Shown here: piece by piece, positions 19,673 to 33,403 of the stretch
Layout: each line of letters begins with the position of its first letter
Position numbering within the stretch: the stretch's first letter is position 1
NCBI GenBank assembly: GCA_020200135.1
Contig: JAIVJI010000075.1
Coordinates: 1-64,000 of the forward strand
Reading direction: 5' to 3'
DNA: 64,000 bases
DNA from: Acidobacteriota bacterium
Lineage (GTDB): Bacteria > Acidobacteriota > Blastocatellia > Pyrinomonadales > Pyrinomonadaceae
Notes under the pieces: generated by a model
Told to the model about the DNA's origin: nothing
The model's input: the letters and a program-made list of their open reading frames with translations, nothing else
Database searches by the model: none
Program-made: the position numbers and the translations under genes

Positions 19673-20182
19673 TCAGGTGCCGTTGAAGCCCGTCCGCAGG
19701 CGGCGCAGGTTCGCGCCGGGGAACTGCCCCGTGGCCTTCGCCTTCGCGAGCGTCGCCTGCGCCTCGGCGCGCGTGCGGCCGGCGTAGACGGCCATGAACT
19801 GTGTGTCCTCGGCGACGCCGGTGTAGAAGAGGTCGCCCGGCTCGAAGCAGCGCGAGGCGAAGACCTTGTGGCGCGGGAAGAGCGCCTGCGCCGCCAGCCG
19901 CTCCGCCTCGGGGATGAAGAGGTCGCAGTCCGCGCCCTTCGACGCGTCGCGCACGCTCTTGAGGATGACGGCGTAGAACTGCTCGGTCTCCCAGATGGCG
20001 CCGTCGGTCGGCACCACGAACGGCAGCTGGTGCGGCTGGAACTCGACGCTCGTGCGGCAGCGCGCGGCCGGGTCTCCGCAGACGGCCGCCGCGCGCGGGG
20101 CCGCGCGCCTCCTCTGCGCTGCCGCGCCGCCCGCGACGACCAGCCCGAGGATGACGACGAAAAGGACCTGTGTTTTACGCAT
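19673..20182 (-). CDS. Secreted hypothetical protein
   Basis: 169 residues. MRKTQVLFVVILGLVVAGGAAAQ is an obvious signal peptide. The mature part is basic at first (RRRAAPRAAA), then has cysteine pairs (VCGDPAARCRTS; GADCDLF; ASRCFEPGD) that may form disulfides. AVYAGRTRAEAQATLAKAKA near the C-terminus resembles a short SPOR-like or repeat helix. No family is recognised. It is a single gene between tRNA-Ser and the SRP RNA, ending in a predicted hairpin. Confidence 0.7.
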   Translation of the reverse strand: MRKTQVLFVVILGLVVAGGAAAQRRRAAPRAAAVCGDPAARCRTSVEFQPHQLPFVVPTDGAIWETEQFYAVILKSVRDASKGADCDLFIPEAERLAAQALFPRHKVFASRCFEPGDLFYTGVAEDTQFMAVYAGRTRAEAQATLAKAKATGQFPGANLRRLRTGFNGT

Positions 20183-20280
20183 GGGGATTTCGGACTCCGT
20201 CCGGGGAAGGCTCTGAAGACGAAAGCGCGACGGCCGACAGGAGTTCGGCCCGCCGGCCGTCGCGCTTTGTCGCGGATGTT

Positions 20281-20373
<93 letters not shown>

Positions 20374-20387
20374 GCGAACACTCTCAG

Positions 20388-20441
20388 CAATCGGCGGTCA
20401 GCCTTCAGCTTTTAGTTTGGCTGAGCGCTGACCGCCGATTG
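20388..20441. repeat. 15-bp inverted repeat with heptad-like arms
   Basis: CAATCGGCGGTCAGC (20388-20402) pairs with GCTGACCGCCGATTG (20427-20441); an inner TCAGCC/GGCTGA pair is also possible. The 7-mers GGTCAGC and CTTCAGC echo the other heptad hairpins. It lies 15 nt upstream of tRNA-Ser and could act as a terminator of plus-strand read-through or a repeat-family member. Confidence 0.8.
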
Positions 20442-20622
20442 CGCCAAAGCATACCGCATCCCGCCGATTCCTGTCACGCGCGGCGCGCGCCGGGCTTGAC
20501 CGCGCCCGCCCTGATAGAATAAGACGGTCGCACAGTTCGACGCACCCACGGCGCCCGGTTCTTCGTACATTACTCAAGTTCGATTAAACTGCCTGAGGCG
20601 CGCTCCCGACGCGACCCCGTTT

Positions 20623-23520
<2,898 letters not shown>

Positions 23521-23624
23521 AACCGCGTCGCCCGAACTCGTCCACGGGCTCGCGCCGAAATCGTTCGGCGTCCTGTGCGCGGCGGCGCCGGACGCCACGT
23601 CACCGTCACACCGGAGGTATGTGA

Positions 23625-24197
<573 letters not shown>

Positions 24198-24314
24198 GGT
24201 TCGAGGGGGCGCGGGTTCATTCGAGCAGACCGACTATCGCCAAGCGATGCGACCCGCCGTGCCACCTGCGGCGCGGCGGTCGACAATTTGATCTACATCC
24301 CCGGCGCGCAACAG

Positions 24315-27233
24315 TCACTTGCCGAGGTTCATCACCCATATGTCACTCGTGGTGCGCCGGCGCGAGTAGACCAACTGGCGGCCATCGCGCGAGATGTGAG
24401 CGTCTTCCAGAAAGAGGCCGGTCTCCGGAAAGTTAGTCACCTTTTCGGGCTGGGCCTTTCGCCAGTTCTGAGCCGGCCCGGGCACACGATAGATGTTCCC
24501 GTGGTCGAGCGTGTAGTAGACCCACTTGCCCGATGGCGAAACGAAAGGATGAAACTCCTGCCGGCGCGTATCGACAACTATCCGGGACTCGCCCCCTTCT
24601 ACCGGGATCGCCCGCACGTCAACATTGCCGGCGGCGATGGAGTGATAAACCAGCCACTTGCCGTCGGGGCTTGGCACGCCAATACCGTATATACCTTCCT
24701 CATCGGTAATGCGGCGCGAACTCTTACTTGCCAGATCATAGATGTGTATCTGGCCGTCGGCGAAAGATTGATAAACGAACGCGCCCCCGCCGGGCATCCA
24801 TCTTGGCACAGCGGCTTTCTCAACCAACGGCTGCGGATTTGCCCCGTCGGCTGCCATCACCCATATGCCGGTCGGGCTCTGCTCGCCTCTGGACGAAGCC
24901 CTGAGGAAAGTGATGTTGCGGCCGTCGGGCGACCAATCCGGGTCGCTATCATCAAAGTTCGGGTCCGAGGTCAGTTGAACGGGGGCCGAGCCTCTATCAA
25001 CCCGCCAGATGTAAGAGCTTGCGCCGCGATGGGAGTCGTAGACCGACGACATTCCGTCAGGCGAAATGCTGTGAAAGTATATCCTGTCACTCCCGCTGGT
25101 CACCGGCTGTGGCGCGCCGGCGTTGCGCGGGGCTTCGGCGTCAAAGGGGAGCGACTCGATGTTGAGCGAGACGTCAAGCGCCGCGTAGGCGATCAACTTC
25201 CCGTCGCGCGACACCGTCGCTTGTGCGTCATACCCGCGGCCGACCGTCAGCGGGGAGGGATCGCCCGACGCCTTTCCTTCCGCAGTCGAAAAAGGTACTT
25301 GCCAGAGAGAGTAGTTCTTGCCCGCTTCTACATTCGAATAGAAGACCACTCCGGAGCCGGCGCCCCACACCGGGTGCTTGCCTTTAACCATCTTCTGTGG
25401 CTCGCCGCCCTCGCTGCTGGCGATGAAGACACTGTTGTTCGCCTCAAACGCTATCCAACGTCCGTCGGGCGAGTAGCTGGGGTAAGCTAGATACGGGGCG
25501 TCTTGAACTTCGATCGGAATCTCCTGCGGGGTGCCGCCGATGGAGGGGGCCCTGTAGATTTTTTGGCCGTGCCACGGGCCGCTCGAATAAATGATTGATG
25601 ACCCGTCGGGCGACCACGACGGGAAGGTCCCCGATTCAACTATGCGCCGCGGGCTGCCCCCGAGCGCAGGCATCACCCAGATGGCCCCGCCCATCAGCGG
25701 CTGCTCTGTGCCGTACAGGAAAAAGCATAGGCAGTTGTATTCGCCCGAACGCGACGAGACGAACGCTATCTGCTTGCCGTCGGGCGAAAAAGACGGCTGC
25801 ATATCATCCGCCGGGTTGTTTGTGAGATTGATGTCGGGGCCGCCCGTCACCTGTTTTAGAAATATCTCAAAGTTGCCCGTGCGATCCGAGACGTAGGCGA
25901 TGGTTTGCCCGTCCGGCGAAAAGGTCGGCTCCCCTTCGTAGCCCTGGTCCACGGTGGTCGGCGCGAGCGTGACCCGCCCGAGCGGGGCAGAGGCCGCCTC
26001 TGATACGGGCTGCGTTCTCGGACGGCTAAGCGTCCACGCGGCGGCGGCTACGCCCAGTACGAGCAGCGCGCCGAAGGCCGCCCGCATCAACGTGGCCCGC
26101 CGGCCGAGCGGCTTAATAATCGCCCCGGCTTTTGCCTGAGCGCTCGGGAGAGAGTTTGTTTCAATGGCCCGCTTGAGCCTGCGCAAATCGAGCTCGAAAT
26201 CCCCCGCATGTCGGTAGCGTTCGCCGGGCGCTTTAGCCATCGCTTTGGCCAGGATATCCATCGCTTCGGGCGGCACTTGTGAATTCAACTCGACGGCCGG
26301 GCGGGGCTCTTCGTTGATGACCGCGTGAAGCGTATCGATTGCCGATTTGCCCCCGAATGGCCGTTCGCCTGTCAGCATCTCGTAGAGCACTACGCCCAGA
26401 GAGAAGATATCGGTGCGGTGATCGACCGGGCGGGCTTCAGCTTGTTCGGGTGACATGTAATTGACGGTCCCCATCACGATGCCCGACCCCGTCTTTACTA
26501 GAGCGGCAGTCGGCGCTTCGGGGTCGTCAGTCGCGCGCTGCTCGGTCAGCTTGGCCAGGCCAAAGTCCAGGGCTTTAACATACCCGTCGGTGCGCACCAT
26601 TATGTTTTCGGGTTTTATGTCTCGGTGGACGATGCCTGCCTGATGAGCCGCCGCCAGCGCGCTCGCCCCTTGTATAGCAACGTCAAGCACTTCGCGCAGC
26701 TTCATTCTTGTGCCCGACATGCGTTCGCGCAGGGTCTGGCCTTCTACGTACTCTGTCGCTATGAAGTGGAGCGAATCTGCCTGCCCGATCTCATAAACGG
26801 TGAGTATGTTTGGATGATTCAGCGCCGAGGCGGCGTGGGCCTCCTGCCGGAAGCGGAGCAGGCGGTCTGCGTTCCCGGTGAACTCGGCGCGCAGGAGTTT
26901 GAGCGCCACCTTGCGGCCCAGCCGCGTGTCCTCGGCCAGGTGCACTTCGCCCATCCCGCCGCTGCCGATGTGGCCGATGACCTTGTAAGGGCCTAGGCTC
27001 TGACCCGCGGTCAGGACGGCCTTATCGTTAATGAGTAATTCCGTGTCGGCGTACGCCGGCGAGTCGATGAAGCTGCCGTCCTTTTCGTGCGCGGCGACCA
27101 GCCTCTCGACCTCTCTGCGCAGCGCCTCGTCACCGGCGCAGGCTTCCGCGAGGTAGGCGGCGCGCTCCGCCCCGTCGCGCCCCAGGGCGGAGTGAAACAG
27201 TTCTTCGACCCGTCGCCAGCGTTCGGGGGTCAT
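24315..27233 (-). CDS. Membrane Ser/Thr protein kinase with TolB/PD40 sensor domain
   Basis: 972 residues. An N-terminal helical region MTPERWRRVEELFHSALGRD is followed by a PknB-like kinase (about 80-335): IGSGGMGEVHLAED, VALKLL, HRDIKPENIMV, LDFGLAKLTE, NYMSPEQ. A single membrane helix (FGALLVLGVAAAAWTLS) is near 380. Outside lie six or more PD40/TolB-like propeller units such as EPTFSPDGQTIAYVSDRTG and DDSDPDWSPDGRNITFLRAS. The kinase is cytosolic and the propeller periplasmic. The ATG at 27233 is 9 nt after the stop of the ECF sigma gene, the standard acidobacterial pairing. Confidence 0.93.
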   Translation of the reverse strand: MTPERWRRVEELFHSALGRDGAERAAYLAEACAGDEALRREVERLVAAHEKDGSFIDSPAYADTELLINDKAVLTAGQSLGPYKVIGHIGSGGMGEVHLAEDTRLGRKVALKLLRAEFTGNADRLLRFRQEAHAASALNHPNILTVYEIGQADSLHFIATEYVEGQTLRERMSGTRMKLREVLDVAIQGASALAAAHQAGIVHRDIKPENIMVRTDGYVKALDFGLAKLTEQRATDDPEAPTAALVKTGSGIVMGTVNYMSPEQAEARPVDHRTDIFSLGVVLYEMLTGERPFGGKSAIDTLHAVINEEPRPAVELNSQVPPEAMDILAKAMAKAPGERYRHAGDFELDLRRLKRAIETNSLPSAQAKAGAIIKPLGRRATLMRAAFGALLVLGVAAAAWTLSRPRTQPVSEAASAPLGRVTLAPTTVDQGYEGEPTFSPDGQTIAYVSDRTGNFEIFLKQVTGGPDINLTNNPADDMQPSFSPDGKQIAFVSSRSGEYNCLCFFLYGTEQPLMGGAIWVMPALGGSPRRIVESGTFPSWSPDGSSIIYSSGPWHGQKIYRAPSIGGTPQEIPIEVQDAPYLAYPSYSPDGRWIAFEANNSVFIASSEGGEPQKMVKGKHPVWGAGSGVVFYSNVEAGKNYSLWQVPFSTAEGKASGDPSPLTVGRGYDAQATVSRDGKLIAYAALDVSLNIESLPFDAEAPRNAGAPQPVTSGSDRIYFHSISPDGMSSVYDSHRGASSYIWRVDRGSAPVQLTSDPNFDDSDPDWSPDGRNITFLRASSRGEQSPTGIWVMAADGANPQPLVEKAAVPRWMPGGGAFVYQSFADGQIHIYDLASKSSRRITDEEGIYGIGVPSPDGKWLVYHSIAAGNVDVRAIPVEGGESRIVVDTRRQEFHPFVSPSGKWVYYTLDHGNIYRVPGPAQNWRKAQPEKVTNFPETGLFLEDAHISRDGRQLVYSRRRTTSDIWVMNLGK

Positions 27234-27242
27234 CGTCTCGCT

Positions 27243-27818
27243 CTACTCCTCGCCGATTTCGCACCGCAGCCACGCACGCGCCATGCTCCAGTCACGTTTG
27301 ACCTTCGCCGGCGAGACCCCGATAACTTCAGCCGTCTCTTCGATGCCCAGCCCGCCGAAGTATCTGAGTTCGATGATCCGGCTCTTCTGCGGGTCGACGG
27401 CTTCCAACCTGCCGAGGGCTTCGTCTAGTGCGAGCAGGTTCACGTCGGGCCGGGATGAGATAAGGTCAACCTCACTGAGCGACAGCCTGTATTGCTCCCC
27501 GCCGCGCTTGGCGGCCTGCCGGCCCCTGGCGTGATCGACCAGGACCTGTCGCATCAGCCGCGCGGCGATGCCGAAGAAGTGCGCGCGGTTCTCCCAGCGC
27601 ATGCCCTCCTGCTCGACGAGCCGCAGGTAGGCCTCGTTGACTAAAGCCGTCGATTGCAGTGTGTGGCCGGGGCGCTCGCGGCTCATGTAATGGCGGGCCA
27701 GGCGGCGCAGCTCCTCGTGGACCAGCGGCATCAGCCGGTCGAGCGCCGCCCGGTCGCCGCTGCCCCAGGCGACGAGGAGTCGGGTCACTTCATGCGTTGG
27801 AGACGTGGGAACACTCAT
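27243..27818 (-). CDS. ECF-type RNA polymerase sigma factor
   Basis: 191 residues. Region 2 includes [28 protein letters not shown] and [20 protein letters not shown], the last being highly typical of the ECF subfamily found next to Ser/Thr kinases. Region 4 has [20 protein letters not shown] and [13 protein letters not shown], a helix-turn-helix for -35 recognition. No anti-sigma factor is adjacent; the downstream kinase probably controls it by phosphorylation. It is divergent from the S74 gene, with dispersed repeat A in the 200-nt gap. Confidence 0.93.
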   Translation of the reverse strand: MSVPTSPTHEVTRLLVAWGSGDRAALDRLMPLVHEELRRLARHYMSRERPGHTLQSTALVNEAYLRLVEQEGMRWENRAHFFGIAARLMRQVLVDHARGRQAAKRGGEQYRLSLSEVDLISSRPDVNLLALDEALGRLEAVDPQKSRIIELRYFGGLGIEETAEVIGVSPAKVKRDWSMARAWLRCEIGEE

Positions 27819-27841
27819 ACGCCCTCCCCTGGGGAACGACG

Positions 27842-27955
27842 GCTGGTTCGGCGAATTCTACCACCATTCCGCGCCGGCCACTCAAGCCGGACGACCCAAA
27901 AAAATTCTCGGATTCCGTGAGCCGTTCCGGCCCCCTTTTCCGCAGTAAGGGGTGA
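27842..27955. repeat. Dispersed ~105-bp repeat, copy A
   Basis: It shares with copies B and C the blocks CCACC, GCCGG-CGGACGA, AAATTCTCGG, CCGTGAGCCGTTCCGGCC and TTCCGCAGTAAGGGGTGA. The final block can fold as CCCCTT...AAGGGG around TTCCGCAGT. It lies 66 nt upstream of the S74 gene start. Confidence 0.9.
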
Positions 27956-28021
27956 AGGCGGCAAGTCGGCCGCCCCCGAAGAAAGGCGCCGCGCCCGGTC
28001 GCGCTGTGAGGAGTTCTAACC

Positions 28022-30515
28022 ATGCTGACACGCCGCACTACGATCTTCGCCCTGCTTACGGTCTGCCTCAACTTCGCCTTCGCCCTCGCGCAAGGGACGA
28101 CGGCCGTGCAGACGCAGCGCGCGACCGTGACCGTCTCGGCCTCGTCGGAGCGCGTGCGCTTCGCCGCGCCCGACCGCGCCGCGCGGCTGCGGCTGCAAGT
28201 CCTGTCCGCCGGGGGCGAGGTGCTCTTCGAGGCCGACTCGCGCGGCAGCGTCTTCGACTGGGCGCTCGCCGACGCCGGGGGGGCGCGCCTGACGGACGGC
28301 ACGTACCTGTGCGTCGTGACGGTCAAAGACCTCGCGGGCCGCCTCAGCCAGCGCCTCGCCGTGGTGGAGGTCGCGGGCGGCAATGCGCAGGCGCGCCCGG
28401 CCGCGCCGTCTGACCTCACCGAGGGGCAGGCGCGCGAGGTCGGCCCCCTAGAGGGCGAGGCGGCGAGCGTGGTCCGGGGAGATGAGCCGGCGGCCGTGAC
28501 CTTGACGACGCACGACGGCGAGGCGGGCTCTGTGACCTCGACCTCCGGCGACTTGACCCTGCGCACAGGCGACCTCCTCTCCGGGAAGGACACGGAGCGC
28601 GTGCGCATCACCGCGGACGGCCGCGTCGGCATCGGCACCGACAAGCCCGAAGCCACGCTCGACGTGGCGGGCGACATCCGGACGGCCGCGTCGGCATCGG
28701 CACCGACAAGCCCGAAGCCACGCTCGACGTGGCGGGCGACATCCTGCAGAGGTTCTGGAACACGGGGGCGGGCGGGGCGAAACTGCGCTACGTGGCCGGG
28801 ACGGGCGCGACCTCGCAGATTCAGCTCACCGACGGGGTGGAGTGGCTCTCCGCGATCGCGGGCAACAACCAGATCGGGCTCCAGTTCCGGGTGCGGGCGC
28901 CGGGGACGACCAACAGCGAGGCGCAGCTCGAATCAAGCGCGCGGCTCTCCATCCTGCGCAACGGCAACGTCGGCGTCGGCCTCACCGCGCCCACGGAGAG
29001 GCTGCACGTCATCGGCAACGGCCTCTTCAGCGGCAACCTCACCGTCGCGGGAGCGCTCAACGCGAGCGGGTCGGCCTTGACCAATCTCAACGCGGGCAAC
29101 GTCACAACGGGCACCCTCAACAGCGCGCGGCTCGGCGTCGTCCCGGCGGCCAACGGCGGGACGGGTTTAAGTACGGCGGGCGCGGCGGGCAGCTTCCTGC
29201 GGAGCAACGGCGCGGGCTGGACGAGTTCGGCGCTTCAGAGTTCGGACATCCCGGCGGGCAGCACTAATTACATCCAGAACAACCCGGCTTCGCAGCAGGC
29301 AGCCACGGTCAACTTCACGGGTCTGCGGACGGAGGCCAACGCCGAGAGCCCGAACGTCATCGGCGGGCACAGCATCAACGAGGTGACGTCGAACGTCGTG
29401 GGCGCCACCATCGGCGGCGGCGGAGGCGAACAAATCATCGGCGGCGACGTCTCGATGGGCTTCCCCAACCGCGTCACGGATAACTACGGCACGGTGGGTG
29501 GGGGCTTCGGCAACACGGCGGGCGACAATGCCGGCACGACAACAGACCGAACATACGCCACCGTCGGCGGGGGCCTAAGCAACACCGCCAGCGGGGTGTG
29601 GTCCACCGTCGGCGGGGGTGGCTTCAACACCGCCAGCGGCCCGTGCCCGGTGGATTTTACAACGCCGCGCTGGGCGACTACAGCTTCGCTGCGGGCCAGC
29701 GCGCCCGAGCCCTCCATCAAGGATCGTTCGTCTGGTCCGACTCCACCACCGCCTACCCGAACTTTTTCTCCTCGACGGGCGACAATCAGTTCCTCATCAA
29801 CGCCACGGGCGGCGTCGGCATCGGCACCAACGCGCCGCTGGGGAGGCTGCATGTGGTGACCGCCGCAGACACCAATCCTTTATTTGTTTCGGCCTGGGAT
29901 AACAGACATTTCGTGATCGGAGGGCCGGCAAGCAGCGGTGGCATCGGCTTGTCTTACGACCAGACCAACAATGTCGGATATATCAGCTCGCTGAGCCCGA
30001 ATGTGCTCTGGCGAAATTTGGTCCTCCAGTCTGGCGGCGGCAACGTCGGCGTCGGCACGACCGAGCCGGCACACAGGCTGCACGTCAACGGCACGGTCGC
30101 CGGCGTCGGCCCCTACGTCAACGCCTCCGACCTCCGCTACAAGCGCGACATCCGCACAATCCCCGGCGCACTCTCGAAGGTGCTCTCCCTGCGCGGCGTG
30201 ACCTACGACTGGCGGCGCGAGCAGTTCCCCGCCCTCAACTTCTCAGCGGGCCGCCAAGTCGGCTTCGTCGCGCAGGAGGTCGAGCGCGTGGTGCCTGAGG
30301 CCGTCGTGCGCGACGCCGAGGGATTCCGCTCGGTCGCCTACTCGCACCTCGTGCCGGTCGTCGTCGAGGCCGTCCGCGAGCAGCAGGCGCAGGTCGAGCG
30401 GCAGCAGGAACAGCTCGAGCGGCAGCAGACAGAGATCGAGCAGCAACGGCGACAGATCGAAGGGTTGCGGAGACTGGTCTGCCGGGATCACGCGGCAGCG
30501 GAGGTCTGCAAGTAG
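28022..30515 (+). pseudogene. Surface fibre protein with C-terminal peptidase S74 domain, two frameshifts
   Basis: The leader MLTRRTTIFALLTVCLNFAF precedes a beta-rich N-domain. GRVGIGTDKPEATLDVAGDI is a phage tail-fibre-like unit; the frame is then broken by a 65-bp tandem duplication. The second frame continues DILQRFWNTGAGG, GNVGVGLTAPTERLHVIGNG and YGTVGGGFGNTAGDNAG repeats. A second shift near 29645 moves to the frame GGFYNAALGDYSFAAGQRA. The end, SDLRYKRDIRTIPGALSKV, then VGFVAQEVERVVPEAV, is an intramolecular-chaperone S74 (endosialidase-like) domain, followed by a Gln/Arg-rich coiled coil. Such proteins trimerise and self-cleave. As read, the gene cannot make full product. Confidence 0.85.
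28615..28744 (+). repeat. Exact 65-bp tandem duplication inside the S74 gene
   Basis: Bases 28615-28679 are repeated exactly as 28680-28744. 65 is not a multiple of three, so the duplication shifts the frame. Removal of one copy joins TLDVAGDI to LQRFWN in frame. Confidence 0.97.
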
Positions 30516-30583
30516 GGCCAGAGAGACCGCGAACTCGGGGCTCGCACGCCTCAATTCGCTTCTGAAATGAGTTTTCTTTGGGA

Positions 30584-30699
30584 GCTGGTTTGGCAAATTC
30601 CACCACCTCTTCGCGGTGGCCACCCCGGCCGGACGATCCTCATAAGAATTTTCGGCTTCCGTGAGCCGTTCCGGCCCCCCTTTCCGCAGTAAGGGGTGA
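30584..30699. repeat. Dispersed ~105-bp repeat, copy B
   Basis: Closest to copy A: both begin GCTGGTT(T/C)GGC(A/G)AATTC. It contains CTTCGCGGTGGCCACCCC, CCGGACGATCC, CTTCCGTGAGCCGTTCCGGC and TTTCCGCAGTAAGGGGTGA. It ends 43 nt before the permease ATG. Confidence 0.92.
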
Positions 30700-30742
30700 G
30701 GGTCAGTTATACACAATCCGTCAACGTCAGAGGCGAAGGTTT

Positions 30743-31804
30743 ATGCGCGCTGTGGTTAGCACAAATACCGGCCGGTCGCTTCCGGCGGAAATCCCTGACC
30801 GACAGGTGATTTACGCGGCCCTTCTACTCCTGACCGTCGTCGGAGGGCTTGTCACCTACAAAACGACGGCCTCGCTCGCCGTGCTCGAAAACGTTTTCGT
30901 GACGGGTACTCTGAAGCCGCGCCCGGACGTCATGCCATTTGTCGGGGGCTCATCGCAGCTCAACATCTTCGTGAGAACCCTCAACTATTTCTCCACCGTC
31001 TGGGTAGCGTTGCTCTTCGGCGTTCTGATTAGCGGAGCGGTGCGTGCCTTTATCTCCCCGCGCTGGCTGGCGGGCTTATTCGGCGGCGGGACGGTTCGGC
31101 CACAGCTGATCGCCGGACTCGCGGGCGCGCCGTTGATGCTCTGCTCCTGCTGTGTAGCCCCGATCTTTTCGAGCATCTATGAACGATCATCGCGCCTCGG
31201 CCCGTCTCTCGCTTTCATGCTCGCCGCTCCGTCTCTGAACCCCGCCGCTTTGGTACTTACTTTTATGCTTCTCGGTGCCCGCGTCGGAACAATCCGCCTG
31301 GCGATGGGCGCGCTAGGCGTCCTCACGACCGGACTGCTTGCCGAACGGGTGCTCGGGTTGAAGCCGTCGCCGCGAACGGCTGAGGCGGTTTCGACACCCG
31401 AAGCCGATCAAGAATCCATGATGAGCACTTTCGCGCGCTCATGCCTGAAAGTGGCGCTCCGCACCGTTCCGTTAATAGCCGTCGGGGTGATGATCTCGAT
31501 GCTCATCGCCGAGCGGCTTCCGACAAATGGTCTGGCTCCTTCGGTAACCGCGATCATGCTGGTCGCTCTCGTCGCGGTTCTGCTGGCGTTGCCGACGTTC
31601 TTTGAAATACCTCTCGCCATGATGCTGTTTGCGGCGGGGGCGCCCACGGGCGCCGCCGTGGCGATGCTGATCGCAGGCCCGGCCATCAATCTTCCTTCAC
31701 TGCTCACCATCGGGCGGTCGACGAACTGGAAAGTGGCCGGGTCGGTCGCCGCCGCCGCCTGGTTGTTCGCGGTTGTTGGCGGCCTGATGGCAAGTTTTCT
31801 TTGA
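30743..31804 (+). CDS. YraQ/ArsP-like permease (DUF318 family)
   Basis: 353 residues with about eight to ten membrane helices. LMLCSCCVAPIFSSIYERSS and LAAPSLNPAALVLTFMLLGA match the paired-cysteine and P-x-x-NP motifs of the permease family that includes ArsP organoarsenical exporters. A central cytoplasmic loop (PRTAEAVSTPEADQES) splits the two halves. The cysteine pair suggests thiol-metal or metalloid handling, but the substrate is unknown. Codon use is slightly less G/C-extreme than the neighbours. A dispersed repeat (copy B) takes the place of its promoter region. Confidence 0.8.
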   Translation: MRAVVSTNTGRSLPAEIPDRQVIYAALLLLTVVGGLVTYKTTASLAVLENVFVTGTLKPRPDVMPFVGGSSQLNIFVRTLNYFSTVWVALLFGVLISGAVRAFISPRWLAGLFGGGTVRPQLIAGLAGAPLMLCSCCVAPIFSSIYERSSRLGPSLAFMLAAPSLNPAALVLTFMLLGARVGTIRLAMGALGVLTTGLLAERVLGLKPSPRTAEAVSTPEADQESMMSTFARSCLKVALRTVPLIAVGVMISMLIAERLPTNGLAPSVTAIMLVALVAVLLALPTFFEIPLAMMLFAAGAPTGAAVAMLIAGPAINLPSLLTIGRSTNWKVAGSVAAAAWLFAVVGGLMASFL

Positions 31805-31906
31805 GCCTTCCGTCAGGCTTTGGAAAGAGGCGCGCAGTTTCGCCTCAAATTCTCGCTTTAAAGGGTATGGACGGCAAGTCTCTCACAAAATGAAAGGAGT
31901 TTAGAG

Positions 31907-33259
31907 ATGAACCGAATCAAGTCCTGTCTGACCACGCTCAGCGGCGTGTTGATGCTCATCGTAACGCTTGCGCCATCGGCTCAAGCGCAGCAGCCGCCGC
32001 GATTTTCGGACTGGTCGGCGCCCGTCAATCTTGGCCCGCCGGTCAATACGGCGGCATTCGAGGGTTGAACATTCATCTCAAAGACTGGTCTCAGTCTTTA
32101 CTTCGCTTCTGACCGGCCAGGCAGCTTAGGCTCCCTCGACATATACGTCTCACAGCGCGCCAGCGTCAACGACCCGTGGGGCGAGCCGAGGAGCCTCGGG
32201 CCGACGATCAACTCCGTTGCCAGCGACCACTGCGCCTTCATCACTCCCGGGGGGCACAGCCTGATCTTCGTCAGTACCAGATCCGGCGGCTTAGGGATGG
32301 GTGACCTCTACATCTCGTTTCGCCGCAACAAGCTGGACGACTTCGCGTGGGAGGCTCCGCAGCCCATCAACTCACTCAACTCCTCGGCGGACGAGTTCGG
32401 CCCCTGGGGTTTCGAGGAGGAGGGGACAGATAAACTCACCTTCTTTTTCAATTCAAACCGCCCGGGCGGCCTGGGCGGCTTCGACATCTACTCCAGCATC
32501 CTGCTTGCGGACGGAACATTCAGCACGCCGGCCCTAGTCCAGGAACTCAACAGCAGCGCCAACGACACGTTCCCGGTCGTGCGCCGGGACGGGCTGGAGA
32601 TGTTCCTCATCTCAAACCGCACGACGGCAGGCACGGTCGGCGGTCTTGATGTGTGGGTTTCGACGCGCGCGAGTACTTCGGCCCCCTGGTCAACTCCCGT
32701 GAACTTGGGGCCTACCATCAACAGCACGGCGGCTGAGGGTCGCCCGGCCATCTCCTTCGACGGCACATACATGATCTTCCATTCGAACCGCCCCGGTGGG
32801 TCTGGAGGGAACGATCTCTACGAGACCAGGCGCAGGAGGCTGCGTAGTCTCATCGAAGCCGTTTCACACTTTGTGCGCCTGCATTATCTGGACTTCCTCA
32901 ACCGCGAGCCGGATGAAGGCGGGTGGGCCTTCTGGTCGGCCCAGATTCTGCAATGTGACGGGGACGCGCAGTGCGTTGACCGTAAGCGGCTTGACGTCTC
33001 GCGGGCGTTCTTCTACTCCGGCGAGTTCATCGCCAGAGACGCGCGGCTGGCCGCCGACCTGAGGGGCACACGCACCTACAACGAGGCGTTCGTCGAATGG
33101 TGCTACCGCACGTACCTTCAGCGGGAGCCGGACTCGGAAGGGTTCAACTTCTGGGTCGGCAAGCTCAACAGCCGGCTCCCCAGCACGGACGCCGACTACA
33201 CCGAGATGATCCGCGCCTTCATCATCTCGGCCGAGTATCAAGCGCGGCTCGCGCGCTAG
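31907..33259 (+). pseudogene. TolB/PD40 secreted protein with DUF4214 domain, nonsense codon
   Basis: AAAGGAG (31893-31899) precedes the ATG at 31907. After the signal peptide comes FSDWSAPVNLGPPVNTAAFE, codon 53 Gly, then TGA at 32066-32068, then TFISKTGLSLYFASDRPG in the same frame to 33259. The paralogue at 33557 has Ala at the stop position. PD40 units (DPWGEPRSLGPTINS; FFFNSNRPGGLGGFDIYSS) fill residues 30-310, and a DUF4214 domain follows (LHYLDFLNREPDEGGWAFW; YLQREPDSEGFNFWVGKL). A nonsense mutation or base error is the simplest reading. The intact product would be 450 residues. Confidence 0.85.
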
Positions 33260-33403
33260 AGTTTGCCCTCGCAGTGACGGGGTGTGGGTGCTCGGAAAGG
33301 CTCTGGTAGAAATGCTAGGGCCTTTCTCTTTTCTACGCGGCGCGCCGGGTCCTGCCGCCTCGCGCTGAGTCCCCGGCGTGTGGCCGCGGCGCTCGCGTCT
33401 CAC

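Noticed and set aside
32063-32071. A second selenocysteine codon in the PD40-DUF4214 gene
   Set aside because: The aligned residue in the paralogue is Ala, no Cys is expected and no hairpin is placed as a SECIS.
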